A stretch of 64,000 nt of DNA from contig CM049314.1 of assembly GCA_026874595.1 (NCBI GenBank), positions 71,004,300 through 71,068,299 on the forward strand, in the 5' to 3' direction. The translations under genes and the position numbers were made by a program. The notes beneath the pieces were generated by a model that was not told the origin of the DNA, ran no database searches, and saw only the letters and a list, made by a program, of their open reading frames with translations. Source of the DNA: Sipunculus nudus. Its lineage: Eukaryota > Annelida > Sipuncula > Golfingiida > Sipunculidae. This document shows positions 48,563 through 60,963 of the stretch, in pieces (position 1 is the first letter of the stretch; each line of letters begins with the position of its first letter).

Positions 48563-48934
48563 CTACCTGGAGAATATACTAGATTCCGCTATAGTATTAT
48601 AATTTTCCTCTTGTCTGTCAACAATGCCTCTCAGGTTCTCACGAGTTAGTTGCTGTGCAGTAGAGATATGGTCTTGTAGTCTTTGTGCCAACATTTCATA
48701 TGACTGGTATTCATGTCTTGAAGGATGATTTCCATAAATTAAATCCACAGGTAACCGAATTTCTCGTCTTAGCATCAGCATGTTTGGTGTTAATCCTGTA
48801 CTTGCATGAATAGATGAGCGGCAGGTACTAGCAAGTTTTCCTACCATCTGGCAGGCATCAGAATTCCTACAAGACTCCACCCATGAATTACGTAACGTTA
48901 CTACAGAATTGAGGTGGAAACGCCATGCCACCAA
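48563..48934 (-). pseudogene. Gypsy integrase C-terminal fragment, minus strand
   Basis: A 123-codon frame with SSIHASTGLTPNMLMLRREI, LPVDLIYGNHPS and a helical stretch AQRLQDHISTAQQLTREN, all typical of the region after the catalytic Glu of gypsy integrases. The core (DDE) is not present. Same element family as 46917-47050. Confidence 0.8.
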
Positions 48935-48939
48935 GGAGG

Positions 48940-49600
48940 CTTATTATAGAAATGAACAAGTTTACCTGGAGTTTCCAGCAAAAACACGTTCCGTCCTTTG
49001 CTAGGAATAATTCCAACCATCGGTTGGGACGCATCCTTTGATTCCTCCCAGAGGAAACTTACCAGGGACCTAGAGGAAGGCTGACCTTACGCTCCCAACC
49101 GCAAAACGAGATCAAACCGAAGGAAAGCAGCTAGGTCCTTTTGGTCAAACTGACCTATTTCTTGACCTAGTTATGGCTAGTGTGTGAGAAATGTTTGACG
49201 AGTCGCATAATTATCTAGGTCAGATGAGCCGGTTGCTCCGCATATTGTTCCAGCATCATTCCTGTTTTGTGTCTTGTCATTCATCATATATTTTGTGGAG
49301 CAGTTTACTTTTAAGTTTCTTTTGTTTTTTGCATCTTGTGACTGATGACATGTTTTCCTTTTCTGTTCTTCCCCCGACTAGAGTTTTCCAACAGACTGCT
49401 TGTATTTATAACAAGTGTCATTCAACAGACAGTCGTAGTGGCCATTTCACTACCCTAGCTAATTATTTATAACAAGTCATCCAATAGTCGCTTGGTAAAG
49501 GCATAGTGGCCATCACATTACCCTAACTTAGTCAATCCATATTAAAATATATGACCACACCCTGGTCACACTAGACCTTAGGCAACGGTACTAACAAGTA
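48940..49600. other. No supported gene
   Basis: No motif seen; a plus-strand frame at 49191-49472 is Phe/Ser/Leu-rich and probably chance. Confidence 0.45.
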
Positions 49601-49610
49601 CATATCAGGG

Positions 49611-49870
49611 AAGATTTACCGCTAATATTAATCCCCAGTGTATTACATAGTTTACTTTAAATATTGAAGCTGATATTATATAAAACGTCTATTTTTATCT
49701 GTTATATTAAGCCCAGGATATTACATTGTTTACATGATATTAAAGCTGATATTATTTGAAAGGTACTGAGTCCAATTTTACCTGTAATATTAATCCCCAA
49801 TATATGACATGATTTACTTTAAATATTATAAGTGATATTAGATGAAAGGTTCACAGAGTCCATATGTTAT
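49611..49870. repeat. Minisatellite, three units of about 85-90 bp
   Basis: Units contain ATTAATCCCCAGTGTATTAC(A), TAGTTTACTTTAAATATT and AAGCTGATATTA; they start near 49611, 49701 and 49784, and differ by indels. Confidence 0.75.
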
Positions 49871-50415
49871 TACTATAATCCGTGATGAAGATATATCGGC
49901 AACAATGTTCTATACTATATGTATATAAGCCAATCAGATTATATACATATACTATAGCGTAAAGTTAAGTGTAGTAATCCATATAGAAACTTAATCCATA
50001 GGTAATCAGAAATTAACATCTCTGGTTAATGTTGAATAGGGCTGGATCGCTTATGGCGATGGTTTGATGAAGAAGTTGCCCAGTCTGAATGACCGCATAG
50101 GCTAGCGGCTTTTATCAGCGTTGTCTTGCGGGAGCTTGGGATAAATCCACTTAGCTCCAAGATTTAAGTATAAACCCTTTTCAAATTGTGTAAAATACAC
50201 AATATGGCATCATCTTTTTCGTCAGGAATACTGCAATGCTGGCAATTTGATGCCATATAAGCAAATAGTTGTGTAAATACACTAATGGCTAATAAAGGAG
50301 GAATATCCTCTATATCTCTTAACATGACTCTTCTATACAACTTCCCAGTCTATACAGTAGAGACACTAACTGCCTAATGATGCTGTGGGGCATGCTTTAC
50401 TTACATAAGTAACGT
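49871..50415. other. No supported gene
   Basis: AT-rich; an imperfect palindrome lies near 49915-49960 (TATATGTATATAAGCC and ATTATATACATATA). Confidence 0.45.
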
Positions 50416-50418
50416 AGT

Positions 50419-50690
50419 CTAAGTATACTCGCGTTTGCCGATGTCTCTGGAGGGATTTTCTTTTCGCCATTCCCTCCTCTTATGATTTTTTCTTGCTCCT
50501 GGATCCACTGTAGCGTCCTTGTCGATACTCCTGCAGCAGTCATTGTAATTTGCGCAATTTGCTTTAGAAATCTCGTTAAAAATTCTCTGAATATGCAGCG
50601 GCGCGAAAGAACACGTTTCTACACAGTGACATTCGTAGCGAGATTGACGTTCACAGCAAACGTAGTAGTTGCCGTGTTGTTTATCAGTGA
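50419..50690 (-). repeat. Repeat pair R4, copy 1, with Cys-containing frame
   Basis: Similar to 53262-53545 over about 270 bp, same orientation. On the minus strand both read CCERQSRYECH, and then ETCSFAPLHIQRIF / ETYSFSPLHLQRFF, and end with REWRKENPSRD / REWRRENPASD. Copy 2 has an indel in the middle. The 53.3-kb copy ends at GGTGAGTATG, a splice-donor-like sequence. It may be a duplicated exon or a dispersed repeat. Confidence 0.6.
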
Positions 50691-50879
50691 AATGCCCTGA
50701 GCTTGGGGAAGAAGATAGCATGGCTGAGAATAATACAAGAACTGAAGGCAAACTACATAACTTGGTGCACTATAATATTGTTACGCGCACCGTTTTCACC
50801 CTCATGGGGTTCGGACAGGAGATCAAGGATGGCTACGGCAAAAATAACTTAGTATTAGGAGGGAAAACCTAACAAGTCG

Positions 50880-51950
50880 CCTCCTCCCGGAATAACCAAA
50901 ACTCAAGGATAATTATTCAATTAAATGGGAATATAAATTATTTAATGATCTGCTAGAGCAGTCAAGGGGAAATTAAAAGGAAAATCCACATGTCCATCTA
51001 CACATAACATTTCTTCCGGGGCACTTTTATGTTTATCTCCTGAAGAACACAGCACATTTTCTATCAGCTTTGTCCCTTATCATTCCATCATAACACTCCA
51101 AAAAGGACTGAGACATCATTAAAGTTTAAAACATTAAATGTACAACTATCAAGGATGGAGGTGACGTATTCAAGGATAAGTGAGCATAAAAATGACATTA
51201 ACCATAAACCAACGTAGAAACATCTAACTCAACCCGTGATATCTGCCTTGCCTAATTACACCCGACTCACGCCTGACATTTTCAGACGTCTGGAAAAGAA
51301 TTAACAAAGTAATGTTAATGAAGCCAGGGTCATCTATCCCAGAGTAAACTCATAAGGACCCACCACGTACTTCAAGAATACCAGCGGTTAAGGTCGGAAT
51401 TAAATACATTCTAATATCATAAATATTTTATGGCGAATTGACCCCCTTCCCACATTGATAAATATAAAGCTAACTTTATTAATACACGATAGTTTTCCAC
51501 TGAAACGTCCCTTTATGGTTTCATTTAAATATAATACGTGATTTAATTACACCAAATGTACTGTATTATAAAATATTATATATAACATATGATTTATATT
51601 AAATTCTACAAATTGGCTTACTTGCTGACCTCATAACAGGAAGAAAATATTATAATAGTTATTTTATTGCCCTTTAAATCCAATATAATGTTACTGGATT
51701 ATACACCTGTGTTATTGATAAAAAATAGCCGGAAATACTGGGAAAATATAACAGGAATAACCCCAATATAATGTAAAGCTAAACGAATAAAATGATACTT
51801 TTCCCACCCAAATGAGTGCATTTCCCCCAATCTTTCACTTAAAATTTTGGAACAGTCCTATGATTCCACCTTTAACCTTAAAGCTGGAAAGCAACGGTCA
51901 AACGACATCAGTCCGAATCCGAATACTTGTTACTCTTACAACTCGAAATT
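50880..51950. other. No supported gene
   Basis: AT-rich, no motif. Confidence 0.5.
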
Positions 51951-51954
51951 GATC

Positions 51955-52235
51955 TTGTTTCATCTGATAATTATACAGAAAGCCCATTAATTCCATCCAA
52001 ATGCGCCAGCAGACGCTTAAGCAGTCATTCTGCTAAATTGTAGGACGTCAACCAGGCGCATGTGTAGGTAGGTCATGTTTACAGTTTGATGGGCAGGTTA
52101 CCTTTTCAAAACGTACAAATATATTCGCCAGAAAAAGACCTTGGCTAAAACTGCAAATGCAAAGATCGTCAGCTGGACCATTAGTGTCACAGTTACGGCT
52201 GGCGACCAAAGTAGCCACAAATCCTTATTTTACGA
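51955..52235 (+). repeat. Dispersed repeat R2, copy 2
   Basis: Counterpart of 1950-2285. The TATA-like box has changed to ACGTACAAATATA. Confidence 0.55.
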
Positions 52236-52554
52236 CATGCATCTGTTCAATGCATACATGTATCAAAATGTCTTGGAAGCATACAGTTAGTTGTCAATCT
52301 CATTTTTTTTTAAAGATTTTTGTTCACTCCAACTACTTTCTGTGGACTGTGTATATATCTGTTGCGGGAACCCCACACTTACGGTCCAAATATATGCGTG
52401 ATATTTATGAGAAAAATATAGATATCTTGTAATTATACAAACACATGATATGCACACATTTAAAATATATAAAATAGACACACGTAAGTTTATATATATA
52501 CATACTTACATATATACATACAATTACACACATATATATACACATGTATATATA

Positions 52555-52695
52555 CTGTTACGGGGTGACATAAAAGCGGATGTAGTATGCGTGTTAGTCT
52601 CCCAGTGTTGATAATAAGATGAAGACGCCTTCGTGTTGAATGTTTATTTCATTCACGAGCTTTCTAAGCTTAGAGCTCCTTCATCAGGTGTCAAG
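52555..52695 (-). other. Palindrome-containing remnant, possibly an element end
   Basis: On the minus strand: CACCTGATGAAGGAGCTCTAA then GCTTAGAAAGCTCGTGAATGA, with CTAAGCTTAG as a 10-bp palindrome flanked by GAGCT/AGCTC. CTGATGA followed by a stem is reminiscent of hammerhead-ribozyme cores found in Penelope-like elements, but the GAAA box and third stem are not convincing. Confidence 0.3.
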
Positions 52696-52697
52696 TG

Positions 52698-52698
<1 letters not shown>

Positions 52699-52753
<55 letters not shown>
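52699..52753. repeat. TA microsatellite
   Basis: Uninterrupted (TA)n, about 27 units. Confidence 0.95.
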
Positions 52754-52756
<3 letters not shown>

Positions 52757-53261
52757 TAACCATTCAAAGTAACCATAATGCATGGTATAGTGTGATAAAT
52801 CTACGATTGAATACTCTGAACTTGCACCTTGGTCAATATAGCTTGTATATTCTTGGGTCCCCTCATAGATGTATTCAACAGATACAATAAATATCTCATT
52901 TTTTACGCGTTGACACGCAACAACGTCGACCACTTTACAACAACAGTAGGCGACAAACCATTCACAAACGAGAAGGAGGCGAGCAAAATTCGTTTCCAGT
53001 GCGTCATTTCACGCATCTAAAATAAAGCCCTTATTTTTTTGGGCCACCTGGGAACATTGCCAAAGATAGCCTGAACTTATTTATACCAAAACTATATTAT
53101 ATAATATTCCTTCACATGACCCTTCACATGAATCGTATAAACGGGACATTCATTATCTAATCTGTACCTGACGTGGGTATATAATTCATAATCTAATTTA
53201 ATTTTCTCCATTCTTTCGGTTAGGCATGCTCTGGGGGCTGGGGTCATGCTCTTACAGAAGA

Positions 53262-53545
53262 ATCGTAGATCTAAGCATACTCACCTTTGGCGACGTCACT
53301 GGCGGGATTTTCTCGTCGCCATTCTCTCCTGAATGAATTTTCTTGCTCCTTGATCCACTGTAGCTTCCTTGCCGATGCTCGTGCAGCAGTCAATGTAATT
53401 TGTAAAATTTGCTTTAAAAAATCTTGATAAAAAAATCTCTGTAGATGCAGCGGCGAGAAAGAATACGTTTCTACATAGTGACATTCGTAGCGAGATTGAC
53501 GTTCACAGCAAATATCGTAGATGCCATGAGATACTGTTTTGTCAC
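53262..53545 (-). repeat. Repeat pair R4, copy 2
   Basis: See 50419-50690. Confidence 0.6.
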
Positions 53546-53574
53546 GTCTTCCAACATTTGAATTTAATACCATA

Positions 53575-53650
53575 AATTCTACCTCAACATAGCTTTTCGT
53601 ACTACAGGGTCACGCGAGATTGCGCCGAGATCTCGCGGAGGTCAATGTGT
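53575..53650 (+). repeat. DIRS left inverted terminal repeat
   Basis: Starts AATTCTACCTCAACATAGC and includes GCGCCGAGATCTCGCGGAGG. Its complement is found at 63197-63270 and, for the first 46 bp, at 63003-63048. Confidence 0.85.
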
Positions 53651-53860
53651 TCGCGGATTCTCGCCGGGAGGTCACGTTGGCCATTTCAGTCATTATCAAT
53701 TTGGATTACGGACGGATTAAGACGCTCTAGTACAGTTTGTTCGGTTCTGGATTATTTTTACCATTCATATTTTCTCAAGATCGCTTCGTATTAAGCAACC
53801 TGGCTGCTGTTACTAACAGGGCTGCGGTTGTTCTTTTCGGACACTAGCTAACCTACGGTC

Positions 53861-55020
53861 ATGGCTCATCAGCGGGCTAGCAGAGGGAGCAGCCGTTCCG
53901 CTAAGAAAGAAACAGGAGATATTTTGGGAAAACTCCTAAAAGAGCTAAAAAATGGAGACCTCGGAGAAGGCTCCGATAGTGCAACAGGGAGAGGGAGAGA
54001 CCCTCCCGCAGAAAATAACAATCAAAACATCGGCAAGGAGAGTGAATTTCTTAGCCAAGATGGCCGCCAAACAACGGCGCTCGCCCAACCTGCTGAGGGG
54101 GAGACGGGTAGTGAATCCATTCCTCAATGGGCGCTGGCTATTCAAGCGATGCAGCAGCAACAGCAAAAATCACTGGAGGCCATGTTCAGCACTATCTCCA
54201 AACTAAAGGACTCGCGCAAGCCAAGCCGCAAGAGGAAACGAAATTCTGATCACGAGGAATACAGTGATGACGGGAGCATGAGTGCCCCGGATGAGGATAT
54301 GCAAAATGGCGGCGCCCATGATGGCCGGCTTGTTGATACTCGGCCGTGTGATCAGAAAGAACCTGAGGGACGTCCTGGGGACGTTGAGGACTTGCTGGAA
54401 TCAGATCAGGAAGGTGAGGATATAGATTTGTTGATAGATTCATTAGCGCAAGATTATGGCCAGGCTGTTACGCTAGGCAAGGACATTACGCCTAAACTTG
54501 CCACCCTTGTAAACACGCTCCTCACCCGCCCGTGTTCGGAAGATAAACAAAAGGATATTAACGAAAAATATCCAACACCAGGAAACTGTCCGTTGATTAG
54601 ACATCGAAAGTTAACCCTGATGTGTGGGGCAAGCTTTCTAAGAATGCTAAATCAAATGATTTAAAAATCCAGAAAAGTCAGGGCTGTGTCATGGCAGCGG
54701 TACGGCCGATGCTTGCGGCAACAGATAAAATCCTGACCACAAGGAATGGACGTGATACATTAAGCAAAGAGGATATGGACAGTTTGGTGAGACACATGAT
54801 GGATGCCACTACCATGCTGGGGTGCGCAGATATAGGGCTTAATCAAGCCAGACGAGAGCTCATCAGGCCAATGCTTAAGGACAGGTACAAGCCCGTGTGT
54901 AATTCAAAACTGCACCAAGAGAAAGGCGAGTGGCTTTTCGGGGATGACTTTGCCCAAACAGTAAAACAGGTGGAAGAAACCAAAGATAATGGAGGGTCCA
55001 AGTACTGGTCAGAACTATAG
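53861..55020 (+). pseudogene. DIRS Gag-like ORF, frameshifted
   Basis: Starts at the ATG of 53861 with a Ser/Arg/Lys-rich head, followed by PQWALAIQAMQQQQQKSLEA, a basic stretch KPSRKRKRN and a long acidic region. A one-base shift near 54608 moves the reading into the frame 54622-55020, which contains NPDVWGKLSKNAK and AAVRPMLAATDKIL, the conserved central segment of DIRS Gag. It ends with TAG at 55018-55020; the Gly/Arg-rich tail of such proteins can be read in another frame at 54989-55174. Confidence 0.75.
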
Positions 55021-56705
55021 ATATGCATCCAATCGGAGCTACAAGAACAACTTCGGGCAGGCTGGTGCCCGGCCTCAAGCTACGCAGAGGAGACCTTTTT
55101 TAGGGAAAGCTCCAGCAGCCCGGGGGAGACCACCTCATCATGCAAGGAAACCCCACTGGAAGTACTTAACATAGACACTGCTAGGCAGGTAAGCGCTATC
55201 ACTCCCTGCTGCCTTAGTAATAATAAACATGGTGTCATTGAACTATTAAAGCAGGAAGCAGCTGGCTTTAAGGCAGGCAAGATTGCGGCCTCATCGACAC
55301 ACTGGGAGTTTATAACTTCAGACAAATGGGTACTTGAGACAGTGCAAGGATGTAAAATTGAATTATCTGATAGGCCGTGTCAGTACATAGTACCAAGAGA
55401 GATTAGTTTCACTAAAAAAGAACATGCTATCATTGAAGGTGAACTTGGTAAGCTTATCAGTAAGAAGGCAGTGCAGACAAGTGAACACAGCACAGGGGAA
55501 TTTATCTCCAATATATTCATTAGAAGTAAAAAGGATGGTACTTACAGGCTTATTCTCAACATATCTAGTTTCAACAAATTTGTTACATACAAACATTTCA
55601 AAATGGAAACGCTTCACACTATGCTTACCTTGGTACATCCTAACTGCTACATGGCCTCCATTGACCTAAAGGATGCATATTATTCTGTACCAGTTAACTC
55701 GCAAGACCAGAATTTTCTTAAATTTAAATTCAATGGAGAACTTTTTCAATTTACAGCAATGCCTAATGGCCTGGCGTGTGCGCCCCGATGCTTTACGAAA
55801 TTGCTCAAACCAGTGTATGCATACCTAAGGGAACGAGGCCATGTAGTAGCAGGATATATTGATGACAGTTTACTAATAGGAGACACCCATGATGAATGTT
55901 TACAAACAATTGTGGGTATGTGTAATCTTGTCAGGAAGCTAGGATTTATTGTACACCCTGATAAATCTGTGCTGGAGCCTTCACAGCAGGTGATCATGCT
56001 AGGGTTTAAAATTATCTCTGTGGACATGAGTGTTTCACTCACTGATGAGAAATGTCAAAATGTAATTAACAAATGTAAGGCAGTGTTGTCTAAGCAATTC
56101 ACTGAAATACAGGAAATAGCTGAAACACTGGCCATTTTGGTTGCATACAGTGAAGGGGTGAGTTATGGCAAGATACACTATAGGCAACTTGAGATTCACA
56201 AAGCGCAGGCACTGAAATTAAACAAAGGGGATTTCAGTAAATCAATGAAAATCACACAACCAATGAAAGATAACCTCTTATGGTGGGCGGACAGAAATAA
56301 CCTGAAACCCAAACAAATTAGACCTCATTCCCCTGATATCATTATTCAGAGTGATGCATCAAAATTAGGATGGGGGGGGGGGGGGGGGGGGCGGTGTGTA
56401 ATCACAAAACAACTGGGGATAACTGGTCTGATGACTTTACAGACAAACACATAAATTTCTTAGAGCTACAAGCAGGTTTCCTGGCTCTTCAGTGTTTTTG
56501 TGATCAGAAATGAGATGTGCATATTAGGATACAAATGGACAGTACAACTGCAGTAGCGCAGTAGCCTATGTAAACAATATGGGGGGGCCGGTTCCCAGAT
56601 CTTAACAAAATAGCCCAAAGGATATGGGAGTGGGCAGAGCAGCGCAACATTTGGGTTAGCGCTTCACACTTGCCAGGGGTAGATAACACAGATAGTAGGT
56701 GGGTT
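55021..56705 (+). pseudogene. DIRS RT and RNase H, split by insertion
   Basis: Open from 55021 in the same frame as Gag after its stop; there is no obvious ATG before 55342. RT motifs: SKKDGTYRLILNISSFNK, SIDLKDAYYSVPV (first Asp), TAMPNGLACAPRCFTK, GHVVAGYIDDSLLIG (both Asp intact), VMLGFKI-like. RNase H starts IIIQSDASKLGWGG, where a 20-G run (56372-56391) shifts the frame, and continues INFLELQAGFLALQCF, a stop after CDQK, MDSTTAVA and ASHLPGVDNT. The inserted element cuts the next codon; the domain resumes at 61509 (ADKQSR). Confidence 0.92.
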
Positions 56706-57235
56706 AAGTGACTTTTGACTTCAAGTCGTGATGCAAAGGTCCCCTTTGGCATAATAGTACCTTATGGTCATGGGAATAAATTTATCCAAAGACACGAGTA
56801 AGATCTCCCCTAGTTTGTGAAATATATGCAAATTATTCAAAATGGCCGCCGAAAATACTCCAAACCACATATGCTTGCTTCTGTTACAGCTATAATGAAA
56901 ATATTTTGTATCAAATTATACATTTTTGTGGTCAAGGAATCCAGTGAAATAGGTTTCAAGATTGAGAAAACAATAGTTTTCTCCTTACCAAGAAAATCTG
57001 GGGTACATTTCAGTAAATATCAATGATTTTCTTCCATCATGGTAACCTGAGACACTTCTTATCTGTGTGCTTAGCATAGGGAGGTATTAAAAAGTTGTGA
57101 ATAGACCCTGTAGACGAACACAATCCCCAGTCGACATACATAGAACATAAAACCACAGCAAATTAAATGCATTAACTAGAGAACTAATGGTACGTGGAAC
57201 TTACTTAATCTGAGTTTAGGCAGTACACACACAGT

Positions 57236-57575
57236 TCAATTAACCCACACACGATGCTCTATTGCCAGCAAAAATACATAAGGCTTTGGTTGTGGTTTTT
57301 CCACATGTACTGTCAGTTCATTAAATACATTTTCTGGGTAATACGGTATAAACTGATCCTTCTCGACCGCACAACATGCATGGGATTTACTTTGCAAAAA
57401 ACAGTACACACAGGAATGGGAAGACATTCCTGTAACAGAACTCAATGAAGTTGCCAACTGTAGTTTTTTCCCAGTATCTAACATTTTGTTTCAACAGAAT
57501 ATTTTGTTTGAAACACATCTTATCTATCTCTTGATGGCCAACCCTTAATATTACATGATAAAGCCAAAAGCACAA
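57236..57575 (-). other. Coding-like frames in left arm of the TIR element
   Basis: Two minus-strand frames, one with VGHQEIDKMCFKQNILLKQN, the other CVYCFLQSKSHACCAVEKDQ and ELTVHVEKPQPKPYV. The right arm (60485-60963, plus strand) has corresponding frames with VGHHEIDHEIYKMCFKQYIL and HACCTVEKGHFMSYYPDNV. Both are short, and the similarity follows from the inverted repeat, so coding is not proven. Confidence 0.3.
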
Positions 57576-57774
57576 AAGCCATCAGTCATTGACACTCTTG
57601 GTTTTTATGCTTCACAAGTTAGTTATAGGGTTTTATGGGGAAAATACAGGTATCCTGAAAACTGTTTTCGTATTTCTATGTTTTTTTACAAATAACGTCA
57701 GGTAACTGAAGGAATTAGAATTGTTTTTTTTTATTGTGGATGAAATGATTGTTGAGGTAATGAAGTTATAGTAT

Positions 57775-60300
57775 TCATCCTACCTTGAAATTATGGGGAC
57801 AGTATGCAAATTACAACAAATTTAAGTATCATCATGAAAACTTTTAACATCTTTGATTGGTATTGTATTATATTCCTTTATAAGTTCTTGTTTATTTTCT
57901 TGATAAAGACAGGGGAGCATTTCAATAGCAGTGTATATGTACCCGATGTGTGCGATTCACACATCCGAACATAAAACCACAACAAAGTGATAAACATTTT
58001 TGTATTATGTGCAGAAATAATAAAGCTGAATGCTATTTGAATAATATATAATTATGCTTATAATTATGATGAGATATAATATAATTGAACATAAGAACGC
58101 GCTTCCATAGTCTTGCCACAGTAAGTTTCCGAATTGACTACCATGTTCTGGAAAACAATGTCTGGTTAATACCCCATAAAACCATACGTAATGCACGGCT
58201 TACACAGGTTTCACTCTCTCACAGATGGAGTACACAGAGGTATTGGCAGCCGTACAGAGTGGGCATGAGATTTTCTTTATTGCAAACAAAAGATTATCGT
58301 CTGCTTGAACCTCAATATACTACTTTCATGTCTTGTGCGATATAATCAACACATAATCTTTTTAAGATGTGCATTTGATAAAATTGGAAGCACATATTTT
58401 ACAGAATCCAGCACTCTGAATAGTGAAGTCCATTGCTGAATCACATTGGTAAAAGTTACTTTAACTCAAAAAATGCAGTACTACAATCAGAGTTGTCACT
58501 GGACAGTCACAAGTTGATAAACTTGGCCAAACATTGCTTGTTTTCAGACCTAGTCGAACTGCATTAGAGAATGTTTGTTTACTTTTGAAGTCAAATCCTC
58601 AAACCTCTGACCTTTTAGGTTGGAGTGATTCCTGGACTTTGGTGTTTATTAATATTTATAATGAACCTAAATAACCGCCTGATATCTGTTGAAATTCAAA
58701 CGAGCAAGCAGAACATGTATTACAATCTTAGAAATTTCCCTAAAAAAACCCGAAGAAGACCTGGAATTGGCCTTATTGCCAAATTTATCTGCAGAATATC
58801 GGCGGGTGACCCTGAAAAACTCGGGGCATTGCATTTCAATTAAAACGAATGAATTTATGCCTAGGAATCATCACATCGTGGTACCACAGCATAAATTAAG
58901 AAAACCTATATCTTGCTAATAGGTTAGATAAAATGTTCAGTACTGTTAATGTTATAGGCCCTTCGCCTTTTTAGTGATATATGTGGCATGTCTTGCTGAC
59001 GTCAAAGCAATTTTAGCCCCTTTTTCAGGTAAGTTGTGACCAACTGTAAAAGTAAAACATGCACATTTTATTTAACTTATCAGCAAGATATATTTTTTTT
59101 CTGAAAAAAGCAGATTATTTGTTTGATTGGAAATGTGAGAGAATTCGCTAAAGAGGTCAGAGACAAGTAACATGACAGGCGCTGATGCTGTTTATCAACG
59201 TCGCCCATGCCTGAAAGGGTTATACAAAGGTACAAAGGAACAGAGGCTGCTGGTGCGACAGGACTGAACAGGAGTTGCTAAATAATTTCATCAGAGACTA
59301 CCTAACTTTGGAGAATCATTGGCAAATGGTCAGCTTTACAACCCTCTATAACAATTTGTTTTCCACTGATGGATCTAAAAGGGTTATTTTCTTGGTGTAA
59401 ACACTTATATGCTCCAAGGTACTGGTAATTTACTTTGCTAGGTCTGTTCGGAGTATTGTTAAGGTTAAATGACATATTATTCTCACTTCCGCATTACCAC
59501 GACTTGTGCATTTCCAGTTTTAAGATGTATTTTCATTGCATGATATAAGTAAATTAGCGTCTTAATCTCTTTTTTATGCCGAAAGACACTACCATGCTTG
59601 TTCAATTTGGGTCTTACTGAGATGAAACTTATTTACTTCCCAATGGACATTGGACACCAAGAACATTTGTGGACCATGAGGTGACTGGATCCTCAGGGAG
59701 TACATGTGAGATCCTTATGCCCGAGGATTATTGCTGATTTTAGGCAATGGAAAGAAACTTCTTTGGACGCAATGTTTTTTATTTTAAAAAGAGCTAATCA
59801 CTGAGAACATGGAACATAGGAGTCGAGTGGTAATAGACTTTGATCTCTGTGCTGGCTATACCCGAGTTCAATTCCCAGGACATCTATGAGAATAGGTGAT
59901 AGTGACCCTTTCCAGGTCAGTAGTTTCTCCGGGTCCTCTGGCTCTATAGACTAATAAAAGCGGCCATCTCTACCATGGGGAGTGCCTAGCATACGTTATT
60001 ATAACAATTTGCACAATCCATGTAAAGTAATAAAGTTACAATTTATCAAATTCTAAACTTTATTGAATTACATTTAGACAGCACATTCAACACTTTCTGC
60101 TTTTCTGATTTGACTGGTGCAAAAGGTTAAATAACACGGAAGTAAGAGGTAAAGCCTGTTAGGCGGACTTGGCATCTCGCCTTCTTGTTGTCCTTATACT
60201 TGGGTTGCAAGTTTTTATTTTTGCATCATTAACATTTTGATAATCATTGGCATTATTGCAGTATTTGTGAACAATACTGGATTCATTGTTATAACCTGCA
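57775..60300. other. Interior of the TIR element, no ORF
   Basis: AT-rich, only short frames (longest about 86 codons near 58085); no DDE or zinc-finger motif seen. The element looks non-autonomous. Confidence 0.6.
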
Positions 60301-60484
60301 CCACATCCTGAACAGTTAGCACTGCCGCCATTACTTCAACAATCATTTCATCCACAACTAAAATATAAGACATCTAATTCCTTCAGTTCTCTGACATTAC
60401 TTGTAAAAATAGAAATGTGAACAAAGTTTTCAGGATAGTTCCCTTTAAAACCCTAAACTAATTGGCGAAGCATAAACAACAAGA

Positions 60485-60963
60485 GTGTCAATGACTGATG
60501 GCCTTTGTGCTTTCAGCATTTATCATGTACTATTATGGGTTGGCCATCATGAGATAGATCATGAGATATATAAGATGTGTTTCAAGCAATATATTCTGTC
60601 AAATCAAAATGTTAGATTCAGGGAAGGAACCACAATTGGCAACTTAATTGTGTTCTGCTACAGGAATGTCTGCCTATTCCTGTGTGTTCTGGTACTCTGG
60701 TTTTGTATATATCCCATGCATGCTGTACTGTCGAGAAAGGTCATTTTATGTCATATTACCCAGATAATGTATTACATGGACTGACAGTATATGCGGAAAA
60801 ACCGCAACCAAGACCTAATGTATTTTGCTGGTTTTATATAGAGCGATGTGTGTCGACTAATAGAACCATGTGTGAAAATATATATGCAAGACCAAGAATG
60901 TGGGTATTTCACTCGGGTATTTTTAAATATGGAATAAACTGTATATCTGAGCTAACCGTATAG
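60485..60963 (+). other. Coding-like frames in right arm of the TIR element
   Basis: Overlapping frames of 99 and 93 codons, the counterparts of 57236-57575. The second contains CCTVEKGHFMSYYPDNVLHG and AEKPQPRPNVFCWF. No domain recognised. Confidence 0.3.
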
